The notes under the pieces: model-generated
Told to the model about the DNA's origin: nothing
Databases searched by the model: none
What the model saw: only the letters and a program-made list of their open reading frames with translations
NCBI RefSeq assembly: GCF_000308875.1
Contig: NZ_BAGL01000125.1
Coordinates: 113,631-177,630, forward strand
Direction: 5' to 3'
Origin: Nocardia transvalensis NBRC 15921
GTDB taxonomy: Bacteria; Actinomycetota; Actinomycetes; Mycobacteriales; Mycobacteriaceae
Length of the DNA: 64,000 nt
Part shown: positions 15,746 to 24,043 of the stretch, one piece after another
How positions within the stretch are numbered: position 1 is the stretch's first letter
Layout: each line of letters opens with the position of its first letter
Program-made: the position numbers and the translations under genes

Positions 15746-16552
15746 CTAGATGCGCGTATTCGCGCCGGACTGCACAGCCGGCCGCGCACCCGTGGGCGAC
15801 GCCGTCACCACTCCGCCCTCGAACCGTTCGAGGACCAGTTCCTGCGTGGCGGCGAGGTGGGCGCGATACAGCTTCTCCGCGTGTTCGGCCCGGCCGGCCT
15901 CGATGTCCTTGACCAGCCGCCGGTGTGCGCGCACGGCCTCTGTCGCCTCGCCGGGCGACGGGTACTCGCCGCGGCGGGTGAGGCTCTCGGCCCACGCCTG
16001 CTCCTGCGCCGACCACAGCGCGACCAGGGAGCTGACCACGTAGCGGACGGTGAGATTCGGGGTGAACGAGACGATGAGGTCGTGGAATTCGCGCGCGGTG
16101 TGCGTGAACGCCACGCCGTCGTCGATCAGCTCGGCCGACCGGTCGACGTTCTCGACGAGCGCGGGGACGACGGTCTCCGCGCGGTCGGGGCGGGTGGCGC
16201 ATTCGGCCGCGCAGAGCGGTTCCAGCATGCGCAGGCCCGCGGCCAGATCGCCGAGGGTGACGCGGGCCCCTTGCAGGGCGAGCCCCAGGTGGTAGGCCGC
16301 GGACGTCTCGTCCGGGCGGTGCACCTCCGCGCCGCCGACGTTCCCGCGCCGGACGGTGACCAGGCCCTCGGTCTCCAGGATGCGCAGCGCCTCGCGGATC
16401 GAGGGGTAACTGACCCCGAAATCCTGCACCAGCTGGTCCTGGGTGGGCAGCCGGTAGTTCTCGTCACCGGCCAGGATGCGCGAGCGCAGCTCGGCCGCAA
16501 CGGTTTCGGCGATACGGCGTTGCGGCACGCGGCCGCGCTTGGGTGCGGTCAC
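15746..16552 (-). CDS. GntR-family regulator, FadR subfamily
   Basis: The 268-aa protein has an N-terminal winged helix (RRIAETVAAELRSRILAG, then LPTQDQLVQDFGVSYPSIRE, ALRILETEGLVTVRRG) and a helical FCD ligand domain (about 85-230) with LAAGLRMLEPLCAAECAT and AREFHDLIVSFTPNLTVRYV. The FCD domain usually binds a carboxylate or acyl-CoA with a metal. The GTG at 16552 is preferred since the reading frame further upstream runs through the operator and the neighbour's start. The gene lies between two identical inverted operators, so it likely represses both flanking operons and releases them when a pathway intermediate binds. Confidence 0.9.
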   Translation of the reverse strand: MTAPKRGRVPQRRIAETVAAELRSRILAGDENYRLPTQDQLVQDFGVSYPSIREALRILETEGLVTVRRGNVGGAEVHRPDETSAAYHLGLALQGARVTLGDLAAGLRMLEPLCAAECATRPDRAETVVPALVENVDRSAELIDDGVAFTHTAREFHDLIVSFTPNLTVRYVVSSLVALWSAQEQAWAESLTRRGEYPSPGEATEAVRAHRRLVKDIEAGRAEHAEKLYRAHLAATQELVLERFEGGVVTASPTGARPAVQSGANTRI

Positions 16553-16636
16553 CGCATCCGCCCCGGGATGGTCCTCGCGCGCGCAGCCTCGTCCGTCATG
16601 GCGGCAGTTTAGCCAACCACATGTTGACCGTACAAA

Positions 16637-16664
16637 TATTGCTATCCTTATGAGGATTGAAGTA
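16637..16664. promoter_or_regulatory. GntR operator, copy 2
   Basis: The core ATCCTTATGAGGAT (16644-16657) lies 10 nt before the ATG of the acyl-CoA dehydrogenase gene at 16675 and about 85 nt before the GntR start. It is a perfect inverted copy of 15337-15364 over 28 bp. The closeness to the ATG suggests a very short or absent 5' leader on the plus-strand transcript. Confidence 0.82.
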
Positions 16665-16674
16665 CTGTGCGGCA

Positions 16675-17844
16675 ATGGACTTCACGATGGGTGAGTCCGC
16701 CGCGGAACTCCGGGACGAGCTGCGGCGGCTGATAGCCGAGGAGGTCCCCGCCGGATATCTCGGCGCGTTCACCGACGATCCCTCGGATCTTGCTGTCGCC
16801 CAGCGATTCTGCCGTACGCTCGCCGATCGCGGCCTGCTGTGCGCGGCCTGGCCGGAGGAGTTCGGCGGCCGCGGCGCCTCGGTGTGGGAGCAGACCGTCG
16901 TCCGCGAGGAGATGTGGGCTCATCACGAGCCGCGCGGGGCCCAGTACATGGGCGTCAACTGGGTGGGCCCGACGATCATGCGGCACGGCACGCCGGAGCA
17001 GCAGCGCAAACATCTGCCGCCGATCGCGCGGGGCGAGGTGATCTGGTGCCAGGGCTTCAGCGAGCCGGATTCCGGGTCGGACCTGGCCTCGCTGCGGACC
17101 GCGGCGCGCCGCGACGGTGACGGCTGGCGCATCTCGGGTCAGAAGATCTGGACCTCCTACGCGACCATGGCGCAGTGGTGCTTCCTGCTCGCCCGCACCT
17201 CCTCGCGGGGGCGAAAACAGCAGGGGCTCACCGTATTCCTGGTGCCGATGTCGGATCCGGGGATCCAGGTGCGGCCGATCCGGTCGATGCTGGGGCCGCA
17301 TCATCTCAACGAGGTCTTCCTCGACGGCGTGCGGGCAACGGAGGCCGATGTGCTCGGCCGCGTCGACGAGGGCTGGTCGGTGGTGGGGGAGGTGCTGGCC
17401 TTCGAACGGGTCGGCATCGCCCGCTACGCCCGCTGTGAGCGGCTGCTGCGCACGGCGCCGGAGGTGCTGGGCGCGCGGTGGGAGTCGCTGCCCGCCGAAC
17501 TGCGCGGACGCTGGGCGCGGGCGCTCACCCGGGCCCGGCGAGCTCGGCTGCTCGCCTACCAGGTGGTGTCGTTGCAGAGCGCGGGGCAGGTGTCCCCGGG
17601 CGACGCGGCGGCCTACCGCATCGCCGTCACACGGCTCGACCAGGAGAGCGCCGCCGTGCTGAGCGAACTGGCCGCGTTCACCACCGGGGACGACGACGCC
17701 GTGCTGCGATTCCGCCGGGCGGTGGACGACCACTGGCGGTACGCCAACGCGGCGACCGTCGCGTCGGGGAGTATCGAGATCCAGAAGATCCTGCTGGCGC
17801 GGGCGCTGCTGGGTAATCCGCGGCGGAGCGGGGAGGCGGCGTGA
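16675..17844 (+). CDS. Acyl-CoA dehydrogenase, large subunit of pair 1 (FadE-type)
   Basis: The 389-aa flavoprotein has the family's N-terminal helical part, the FAD/substrate motif WCQGFSEPDSGSDLASLRT, the beta-domain segment GQKIWTSYATMAQWCFLLAR and the C-terminal ASGSIEIQKILLARALLG. The ATG at 16675 is chosen over an in-frame TTG at 16657, which lies inside the operator. The next gene overlaps by 4 nt and encodes a smaller, more divergent acyl-CoA dehydrogenase. This is the arrangement of the heterotetrameric enzymes of steroid side-chain catabolism (ChsE1-ChsE2 type). It introduces a double bond in a CoA thioester of unknown structure. Confidence 0.9.
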   Translation: MDFTMGESAAELRDELRRLIAEEVPAGYLGAFTDDPSDLAVAQRFCRTLADRGLLCAAWPEEFGGRGASVWEQTVVREEMWAHHEPRGAQYMGVNWVGPTIMRHGTPEQQRKHLPPIARGEVIWCQGFSEPDSGSDLASLRTAARRDGDGWRISGQKIWTSYATMAQWCFLLARTSSRGRKQQGLTVFLVPMSDPGIQVRPIRSMLGPHHLNEVFLDGVRATEADVLGRVDEGWSVVGEVLAFERVGIARYARCERLLRTAPEVLGARWESLPAELRGRWARALTRARRARLLAYQVVSLQSAGQVSPGDAAAYRIAVTRLDQESAAVLSELAAFTTGDDDAVLRFRRAVDDHWRYANAATVASGSIEIQKILLARALLGNPRRSGEAA

Positions 17845-18827
17845 CGAAGACGACCACCGCGCAGTTCCGGCGGCCCGAGCACACCATGCGCATCGAACTC
17901 GCCGGTGAGGCACTGGAATTCGAGAAGCAGGCGCTGCGCGCCCTGCGGGCGGCCGGCGGTGACGAGCTGGTGCGGATCGCCGAGGGGGATCCGGGGCGGC
18001 GCGCCGCGCTGGTCGAGCCGGTCCTCGGCGCGCTCGGGGCGTGGGACCTGGAACCCCGGCGCGCCGACGAGGAGCTGGAAGCCGCGGCCGCGCTGTGCCG
18101 GAGCGCGGGGTACTGGGCCACGCCCTATCCGGTGGCCGAGCGCCTGGCGCGTCCGGTGGACATGGATGTCGACGGGCTGGTCGTGGTTGCCGGTGACGAA
18201 CCCGCCGCGGCGATCTCTGATCTCGATCTGCGGTGGGCGGCAGTGGGTTTGGACGGCGCTCGCGGCGAGGTCGTGGTGCGGTCGCCGCGTGGTTCGGCTC
18301 GGGAGTCGGCATTCGTTGCGCCCCTGGATATTCGCCCGTTGGATGACCGTGGCACAGCGGATCTCGCACTGGCGCTGGTCCTTCCGTGCTGGACGCTGCT
18401 CGGCATGCTGGACCGCGCGGTGGATCTCACCCGCGAGCATGTCCTGGTTCGCGAGCAGTTCGGCCGGCCGCTGGCGGAATTCCAGTCGGTGCAGTTCCAG
18501 CTGACCGATGCCGAGGTCGAGCGCCGGGGCGCCGATATGCTCGCCCGGTATGCCCTCTGGAGTATCCAATCGGACAACCCCGATGCCCTGCTGGACGCCC
18601 TGGCCCTCCGCTCGGCCGTGCTGGACGCCGCCGAGACGGTCTTCCGCACCGCCCACCAGTTGCACGGGGCTCTCGGTTTCTGCGACGAGTCGCCGCTGTC
18701 GTGGCTGTCCCGCTACAGCCTGCCGCTGCGCCGCCTGCCGCTCGGCACGGTGGGGACCGACGAACTGCTGACCCGGCTGTCCGGGCGGCGCGGTCCGGCG
18801 GGGCTGTTCGATCCGGAGGGTGTATGA
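17841..18827 (+). CDS. Acyl-CoA dehydrogenase, small subunit of pair 1
   Basis: At 328 aa this member is shorter and more divergent than its partner. It keeps the family's C-terminal half (LVREQFGRPLAEFQSVQFQL, then AHQLHGALGFCDESPLSWLS), while the central FAD-binding beta-domain is reduced. The GTG at 17841 overlaps the previous stop (GTGA); an ATG at 17886 is an alternative. Together with the preceding gene it should form an alpha2-beta2 enzyme with the active sites shared between the subunits, as in FadE28/FadE29. Confidence 0.85.
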   Translation: MTKTTTAQFRRPEHTMRIELAGEALEFEKQALRALRAAGGDELVRIAEGDPGRRAALVEPVLGALGAWDLEPRRADEELEAAAALCRSAGYWATPYPVAERLARPVDMDVDGLVVVAGDEPAAAISDLDLRWAAVGLDGARGEVVVRSPRGSARESAFVAPLDIRPLDDRGTADLALALVLPCWTLLGMLDRAVDLTREHVLVREQFGRPLAEFQSVQFQLTDAEVERRGADMLARYALWSIQSDNPDALLDALALRSAVLDAAETVFRTAHQLHGALGFCDESPLSWLSRYSLPLRRLPLGTVGTDELLTRLSGRRGPAGLFDPEGV

Positions 18828-19603
18828 CGAGCTACGACCTGCCGCCGGGGCTGACCGTGGAATCCGACGGGCCCGTGCGCACCGTCGTGATCGATCGGCC
18901 CGGCGAGTTGAATGCCGTGAACGCGGATCTGCATCGGGCGCTGGCCGAGGTCTGGCGGCAGCTGGCCGCCGACCGGGCGGCTCGGGTGGTGATCCTGACC
19001 GGGTCCGGGCGGGCGTTCAGCGCCGGCGGTGATCTGGACTGGATCACGACCTTCCTCGACGATCCCGTCGCGCGGGACGAGAGCATTCGTGAAGGCGCTC
19101 AGATCATCGAGGAGATGCTGCGGTTTCCGCTGCCGGTGATCGCGGCGGTGAACGGGGCGGCCGTCGGGCTGGGCGCCAGTATCGCCGTGCTGTGCGATGT
19201 GGTGCTGATGTCGGAGCGGGCCTACCTCGCCGACCCGCACGTGGCGGTCGGACTGGTGGCGGGTGACGGGGGCGCGGCGTTCTGGCCGCTGCTGACCCCC
19301 ATCCTGCGCACCCGGGAATTCCTCTACACCGGTGACCGGATCGACGCCGCCACGGCTGTCGAGGTGGGATTGGCGAGCCGGACCGTCGCGCCGGACGAAT
19401 TGCTCGGTGAGGCAAGGAAACTCGCCGATCGCCTGGCTGCTCAGCCGCCGGAAGCGTTGCGCGGCACCAAGCGGGTGGTCAACATGTACCTGTCGCAGGC
19501 CCTGGGTGGGCCGATGCAGGCGGGTTTCGCCGCCGAAGTGGTCTCCATGCAGACGCCCGACCATCGGGAGCGGCTGCTCGCACTCCGGGATCGGGCGCGA
19601 TGA
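18824..19603 (+). CDS. Enoyl-CoA hydratase/isomerase (crotonase) family
   Basis: The 259-aa protein has crotonase features: FSAGGDLDW and NGAAVGLGASIAVLCD supply the oxyanion-hole backbone, and DPHVAVGLVAGDGGA is the region where catalytic Glu residues lie in hydratases. Here GDGGA replaces the usual PDGGxT-like segment, so the exact reaction (hydration, isomerisation or hydrolysis) is uncertain. ATGA overlaps exist at both ends, so it is locked between two acyl-CoA dehydrogenase pairs in one operon. Confidence 0.88.
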   Translation: MTSYDLPPGLTVESDGPVRTVVIDRPGELNAVNADLHRALAEVWRQLAADRAARVVILTGSGRAFSAGGDLDWITTFLDDPVARDESIREGAQIIEEMLRFPLPVIAAVNGAAVGLGASIAVLCDVVLMSERAYLADPHVAVGLVAGDGGAAFWPLLTPILRTREFLYTGDRIDAATAVEVGLASRTVAPDELLGEARKLADRLAAQPPEALRGTKRVVNMYLSQALGGPMQAGFAAEVVSMQTPDHRERLLALRDRAR

Positions 19604-20799
19604 CGGGGCCGGACCTCACCGAGTTCCGCGCCGAGGTCCGGGACTGGTGCCGCACCCACATCCCCGCCGACTGGCGTCGCGCCCAGACGGGGGCGACGGA
19701 CGCGGAATTCGTTCGCTTCCAACAGGATTGGTTCCGACGGCTGCGCGGCGCAGGATACGCCGTCCCGCACTGGCCCCGCGAGTACGGCGGCGGCATGTCG
19801 ATTCCCGAACAGATCGTGCTGTACCAGGAGCTGGCCGCGCACGACGCGCCCCGGCTGGTGCTGTCCTTCGTCGCCATCCACCATGCCGCCGCGACACTGC
19901 TGGCCGCGGGGACGGACGAGCAGCGCGAGCGGCATCTTCCGGCCATTCTGGACGGGGAGATCTGGGTGCAGGGCTTCTCCGAGCCGGAGGCCGGGTCGGA
20001 CCTCGCCGCGCTGCGCACCACTGCCCGCCGTGACGGCGACGACTACGTGGTGACCGGCCAGAAAGTGTGGGCCAGCGGTGCGCACTACGCGGACCGGTGT
20101 CTGCTCCTGGCCCGTACGGACCCGGACGCGCCGAAGCGGAAGGGGATCTCGTACTTCCTGCTCGATATGCGCAGTCCGGGGATCGAGGTCCGCCCGATCC
20201 GCCAGGCGACCGGCGAATCGCACTTCTGCGAGATCTTCCTGGACGAGGTGCGCATCCCGGCGTCCCAGCTCGTCGGCGCGGAGAACACCGGCTGGCAAGT
20301 GGCGCAGCAGACTCTGGGCGCCGAACGCGGCCTGACCATGCTGGAGCTGGCAGAGCGCTTGGGCAACGCGGGATTTCGCTGGCTGGTCGAGACGTGCCGG
20401 CAGCCCGATCTCGGCGGCGCGCGCCCGATCGATGATCCGGTGGTGGCGGATCGCCTGGCCCAGTGGGAGATCGAGCTGACCGGCTTGCGCGCGTTGTGCC
20501 GCGATCTCGTCGAGCGGCACGCCGCGGGCGCCGTGGGACCGGCCGACGCCTCGGTCGTGAAGCTGTACTACAGCGAACTGCTCCAGCGCCTGACGGATTT
20601 CGGCGCCGAGGTCGGGGGACTGTCCGCCCAGACCATCCTCCGCAAGCCGATGTCGGGCGGCTGGGAATCGGGGGCCTGGGTACTCGATTTCATCGGCTCC
20701 TGGGAGTGGACCATCCCCGGCGGCGCCAGCGAAATCCAGCGCACCATCATCGCCGAGCGCGGACTCGGCCTGCCCAGGGACCCGGCGGCCTCGCGATGA
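19600..20799 (+). CDS. Acyl-CoA dehydrogenase, large subunit of pair 2
   Basis: The 399-aa protein shows VQGFSEPEAGSDLAALRTTA, GQKVWASGAHYADRCLLLAR and the C-terminal PGGASEIQRTIIAERGLGLP, the standard markers of FadE-type dehydrogenases. The ATG overlaps the crotonase stop (ATGA), and the gene is followed with another ATGA overlap by the smaller subunit. As in pair 1, the pairing implies a heteromeric enzyme acting on a bulky CoA ester. Confidence 0.92.
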   Translation: MTGPDLTEFRAEVRDWCRTHIPADWRRAQTGATDAEFVRFQQDWFRRLRGAGYAVPHWPREYGGGMSIPEQIVLYQELAAHDAPRLVLSFVAIHHAAATLLAAGTDEQRERHLPAILDGEIWVQGFSEPEAGSDLAALRTTARRDGDDYVVTGQKVWASGAHYADRCLLLARTDPDAPKRKGISYFLLDMRSPGIEVRPIRQATGESHFCEIFLDEVRIPASQLVGAENTGWQVAQQTLGAERGLTMLELAERLGNAGFRWLVETCRQPDLGGARPIDDPVVADRLAQWEIELTGLRALCRDLVERHAAGAVGPADASVVKLYYSELLQRLTDFGAEVGGLSAQTILRKPMSGGWESGAWVLDFIGSWEWTIPGGASEIQRTIIAERGLGLPRDPAASR

Positions 20800-21863
20800 C
20801 CGGCGAATACGACGACCTGCACGACGACCTGCGCACGGTGGCGCGGGGCGTACTCGCCAAGACGGACCACGAAACCCCGGTCGACTGGTCGGATATCACG
20901 CGCTCCGGCTGGCTCGGCTTGGAAGCGCCTGTCGAAATAGACGGTGCCGGAGCCACTTTCGCGGAGCTGGCGGTAATTCTGGAGGAGATCGGCCGGTCGG
21001 CCTCCTACACGGCTTTCCCCTCCGTCGCCACACTCTCCATCGCGGCGCTCAACCTCCTCGCACCGAATCCAGCGCGGGACAAGGTGTTTCATGCCACGGT
21101 CGCGGGGGAGGCGCTGCCGGTTCTCGTGCTGCCGGGGGAGTGGTCGGCCAGTCCAGCAGCCTTCACCCTCGCGACGGACTCGACCACCTTACGCCTCACC
21201 GGCAGCGCGAGTTTCGTCCTCGATGCCCCCGCCGCAGACCACCTGCTGATCCCCGCCCGCACCCCCGACGGCGAAACGGTGATCGTCCCGATGGACCCCG
21301 CCACCCCGGGTATCACGATCACCAACCAGCCGGTCGTGGACACCACCCGAATCTTCGGCCACATCACCACCGGCGACCTCCCCGTCCCTCCGGAATCACT
21401 CTGGCACTTCACTTCCACCGCACCCCTACGCCACCTCCACACCCGCGCAGCCATCTCCCTGGCCTGCGACAGCCTCGGCCTCGCCGAAGCCATGCTCTCC
21501 GCCACCATCGAATACACCCGCACCAGAACCCAATTCGCCCGCCCCATCGGCTCCTTCCAAGCAGTCCAACACGCCTGCGCCGACATGCACGTCCACACCC
21601 GGGTAGCACGCCACCTCGTCACCGCAGCAGTCCAGGCCGAGACAACCGCCTCCGACTCCGCCCCCACCGCCGCATCGATGGCCAAGTCCTACGCCACCAC
21701 CGCCGCGGTAGAAATAACCGGCAAGGCCCTCCAACTACACGGCGGCGTCGGCTACACCTGGGAATCCGGCCTGCACACCTACCTCAAACGAGCCACCCTC
21801 AACCGAACCCTCTACGGCGCCCCAGCCGCTCACCGCCGCCTGCTTACTGCCCGCTACACCTGA
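20796..21863 (+). CDS. Acyl-CoA dehydrogenase, small subunit of pair 2
   Basis: The 355-aa partner subunit has the N-terminal helical domain (GWLGLEAPVEIDGAGATFAE), a weakly conserved beta-domain, and the C-terminal four-helix part with RTQFARPIGSFQAVQHACAD and ALQLHGGVGYTWESGLHTYL. The last third uses noticeably more ACC/CAC/CCC codons than its neighbours, giving a C-rich coding strand from about 21230 on. It is the last gene of the GntR-linked plus-strand operon. Confidence 0.88.
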   Translation: MTGEYDDLHDDLRTVARGVLAKTDHETPVDWSDITRSGWLGLEAPVEIDGAGATFAELAVILEEIGRSASYTAFPSVATLSIAALNLLAPNPARDKVFHATVAGEALPVLVLPGEWSASPAAFTLATDSTTLRLTGSASFVLDAPAADHLLIPARTPDGETVIVPMDPATPGITITNQPVVDTTRIFGHITTGDLPVPPESLWHFTSTAPLRHLHTRAAISLACDSLGLAEAMLSATIEYTRTRTQFARPIGSFQAVQHACADMHVHTRVARHLVTAAVQAETTASDSAPTAASMAKSYATTAAVEITGKALQLHGGVGYTWESGLHTYLKRATLNRTLYGAPAAHRRLLTARYT

Positions 21864-22006
21864 CAGGGAAGTAGCTCGTCACGCGCTCCCGCCCACGGGG
21901 AATGCGCAGGCTGCGGTGGTTCGGAGGTCGGCGGTAGATTGGGGCCCGCTGCTGCCGATCTGATGGGATATTCGCACGTGCACGACTTGGTTCGGGGGGA
22001 ACGCTG

Positions 22007-22804
22007 ATGGTGTCGATCGTTTTCGGTGTTCTGCTTCTGGTCGGTGCGGTGGCGGCGTTCGTTGTCATGCGGCGGACCAAGGCCGAGTTGGTGGCGATGA
22101 TCAGTGCGGATACGTTGTCGATTCCGGAGCTCGAGCAGTTTCGGGGGGTGTCCGACGAACTGGGGGCTCGTGGGGGGTTTCGGAAGATCAGTGAGGTGGT
22201 CGGGGTTGCGCATCCCCGGCCGGAGGGGCCGTTGACGGCGGAGCTGTCGAAGACGGAATGTGTCTGGTACCGGTATCGGATCGATCGGCACTACGAGGAG
22301 GTCGAGCGCCGGGACGGGCGCCGGCGGGTGCGGAAGCGGACCGAGAAGGTGGCCGAGCACACCTCGTGGGAGGGCTACGCGGTGCTCGACGAGCACGGGA
22401 ACACGATCGGGGTGGACCCGGCCGGCACCGCGCCCGACGGCGTCGTGCAGACGGTGAGCAGATTCGAGCCGCACCACGGTGACGCCGAGAGCATCGAGGT
22501 ATTCGGATTCCGGCTTCCCGGCGGCCTGCTCGGCCCGTCGAGTTCCACGATCGGATTCGAGTACAAGGAGTGGATCATCCCCGTCGGCCAGCGCCTGTTC
22601 ATCCTGGGGGAGGTGCACGACAAGATCGGCCCCCTGGTGATCGGCAAACCGGAGGGCAAGGGCCACTTCCTGATCTCGACCCGCACCGAACAGGAGGTCC
22701 GGGCGGCCCGCGTCCAACGCCACCGGTTCCTGGCCGCCGGCGTCATCGCGGGCACGCTGATCGGGCTCGGCCTCCTGACCGCGGGAATCATCGCCGCCGT
22801 GTAG
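22007..22804 (+). CDS. GIDE-domain membrane protein
   Basis: The 265-aa protein has a transmembrane helix at residues 3-20 (SIVFGVLLLVGAVAAFVV) and another at about 242-264 (RFLAAGVIAGTLIGLGLLTA). Between them lies a domain with SKTECVWYRYRIDRHYEE, a variable charged segment, TVSRFEPHHG and EWIIPVGQRLFILGEVHDK, which matches the GIDE fold. That fold is known from the mitochondrial ubiquitin ligase MAPL/MUL1, where it precedes a RING finger. The bacterial form has no RING, so ligase activity is not expected. Single-gene transcription is likely. Its role in bacteria is unknown. Confidence 0.75.
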   Translation: MVSIVFGVLLLVGAVAAFVVMRRTKAELVAMISADTLSIPELEQFRGVSDELGARGGFRKISEVVGVAHPRPEGPLTAELSKTECVWYRYRIDRHYEEVERRDGRRRVRKRTEKVAEHTSWEGYAVLDEHGNTIGVDPAGTAPDGVVQTVSRFEPHHGDAESIEVFGFRLPGGLLGPSSSTIGFEYKEWIIPVGQRLFILGEVHDKIGPLVIGKPEGKGHFLISTRTEQEVRAARVQRHRFLAAGVIAGTLIGLGLLTAGIIAAV

Positions 22805-22815
22805 CCGGGCGGCGT

Positions 22816-23250
22816 CTAGAGGGCTCGCTCGAGGGCTCCGGTCAGGGCGATCGGGGTGATCTCGAGGCGGTCGAAACGCCAGCCGGCGCCGGTGCGGCGC
22901 GCCCCGTAGCGGTGGACCGCGGCAGCGATCGTCTCGGTCTTGTCGTCCACCACGAGGACGGCGACGTCATGGGCCCGCACCGTCGCGGTATCGCCGTCGA
23001 GGTCGATGACGAGGTTGCTCTTGTTGTGCAGAGTGGCGGCGTAGGTGTCGTGGCCCGCGCGCACGAGCTCGATGAGCCCGTCGATACCGCTGGACTCCCC
23101 GCGCAGCGACTTGACGACGACGTCGGCGGTGAAGAGCCGGTCGGTCTCGTCGTAGCGATGCTCGTCGATCCAGAGACTGTGGCGGGCAACCAGATCCGCG
23201 AGTTCCGCGCGGTCGGCGAGGTCTCGAACCAGGGTTTCGATGTCGGACAT
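22816..23250 (-). CDS. SnoaL-like (NTF2-fold) protein
   Basis: The 144-aa protein has the SnoaL_4-type pattern: an N-terminal helix IETLVRDLADRAELADLVAR, the HSLWIDEHRYDETDRLFTAD segment, then SSGIDGLIELV and strand repeats ending RRTGAGWRFDRLEITPIAL. This cone-shaped fold hosts small ligands in polyketide cyclases, dehydratases and isomerases, but no specific activity can be assigned. It is divergent from the MarR regulator at 23344, and two palindromes lie between them, so it is the probable target of that regulator. Confidence 0.82.
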   Translation of the reverse strand: MSDIETLVRDLADRAELADLVARHSLWIDEHRYDETDRLFTADVVVKSLRGESSGIDGLIELVRAGHDTYAATLHNKSNLVIDLDGDTATVRAHDVAVLVVDDKTETIAAAVHRYGARRTGAGWRFDRLEITPIALTGALERAL

Positions 23251-23270
23251 GGTGACTCTCCAATATTGTT

Positions 23271-23324
23271 GGTGTGACTAACGTTAGTCGCACCAATGAA
23301 TGTAGATCGTTAGTGCGACTAACG
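23271..23324. promoter_or_regulatory. Two MarR-type operators
   Basis: Site 1, 23271-23294, is a 24-bp palindrome with one mismatch (GGTGTGACTAAC then GTTAGTCGCACC). Site 2, 23308-23324, is CGTTAGT-GCG-ACTAACG with perfect arms. Both share the half-site GACTAAC/GTTAGTC and lie in the divergent promoter region between the SnoaL-like gene and the MarR gene. They fit binding of two MarR dimers that would control both genes. Confidence 0.85.
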
Positions 23325-23343
23325 CAAGGGGTAAACTGTCCGC

Positions 23344-23829
23344 ATGGAGACGAGCGGCGATCCGCACTTCCACCACGACGACGAGACGCCCGAGCGACTG
23401 AAGGGTCAGCTCTCACGCCTGGTCGGCATGACGGCGGTGCAGACGCACCGCGTGGCGGGTGACGCGCTGCGCGCGGTGGGCGCCCACAAGGATCACTTCG
23501 TGGTGCTCGCCGTCCTCGCCGAGCTGGGCCCCGCGAGCCAGGCGGCCCTGTCCGCGCGCACCCGCGTCTACAAGAGCGACCTCGTCGCCGTCCTCAACGA
23601 CCTGGAAGACAACGGCTGGACCCGCCGCACCCCCGACCCGGACGACAAGCGCCGCAACATCATCACCGTCACCGCCGCCGGCCGCCGCCGCCTCGACGAA
23701 CTCGACCGCATCCTCGACGTCGTCAACGAACACATCATGGCCCCGCTCGCCGCCGACGAGCGCGCCCAGCTGTTCGACCTCCTCGGCCGCGTCAACGCCC
23801 ACCTCGCCACGACGCCGGACCGGCCCTGA
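23344..23829 (+). CDS. MarR-family transcriptional regulator
   Basis: The 161-aa winged-helix protein has dimerisation helices at both ends. The DNA-binding part is LAELGPASQAALSARTRVYK, SDLVAVLNDLEDNGWTRRT and the wing PDPDDKRRNIITVTAAG, which carries the Asp/Arg pair typical of MarR proteins. The gene is divergent from the SnoaL-like gene, with two GTTAGT-containing palindromes between them. Autorepression and repression of the neighbour are expected, with release by a small aromatic or oxidised ligand. Confidence 0.92.
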   Translation: METSGDPHFHHDDETPERLKGQLSRLVGMTAVQTHRVAGDALRAVGAHKDHFVVLAVLAELGPASQAALSARTRVYKSDLVAVLNDLEDNGWTRRTPDPDDKRRNIITVTAAGRRRLDELDRILDVVNEHIMAPLAADERAQLFDLLGRVNAHLATTPDRP

Positions 23830-23839
23830 TCACCGGTAC

Positions 23840-24043
23840 TCACGACCCTTCCTCCACCAGCAGCAGATACGCCGATTCCAGGTGGACGAGGCATTCGTCG
23901 GGGCGGTGGGTGCGGTGGATGTCCCAGAGTTCCCAGGCTCGCGGAGGAGTGAGGGCCATGAGGTGCACCTGGCACATGACCTCCGCCAGTCTTCCGTCCG
24001 CGTGCACGAAGGTACTGTGCGACAACGGATCCGGTGCAGTCAT
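23840..24043 (-). CDS. Small hypothetical protein
   Basis: The 67-aa frame reads MTAPDPLSHSTFVHADGRLA, then EVMCQVHLMALTPPRAWELW and a C-terminal HLESAYLLLVEEGS. There is no signal peptide or membrane segment. The composition looks like a real protein (normal mix of Leu, Glu, His, Trp). It is convergent with the MarR gene, 10 nt apart. I do not recognise the family. Confidence 0.5.
   Translation of the reverse strand: MTAPDPLSHSTFVHADGRLAEVMCQVHLMALTPPRAWELWDIHRTHRPDECLVHLESAYLLLVEEGS

Noticed and set aside
16657..16674. TTG start extending the first acyl-CoA dehydrogenase by six codons
   Set aside because: The extension would lie in the operator region. The ATG at 16675 begins the normal N-terminus of the family.
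21230..21863. C-rich coding strand as a sign of horizontal transfer
   Set aside because: The protein remains a normal acyl-CoA dehydrogenase that is coupled to its operon. The bias reflects ACC/CAC/CCC codon choice and is too short to argue for transfer.
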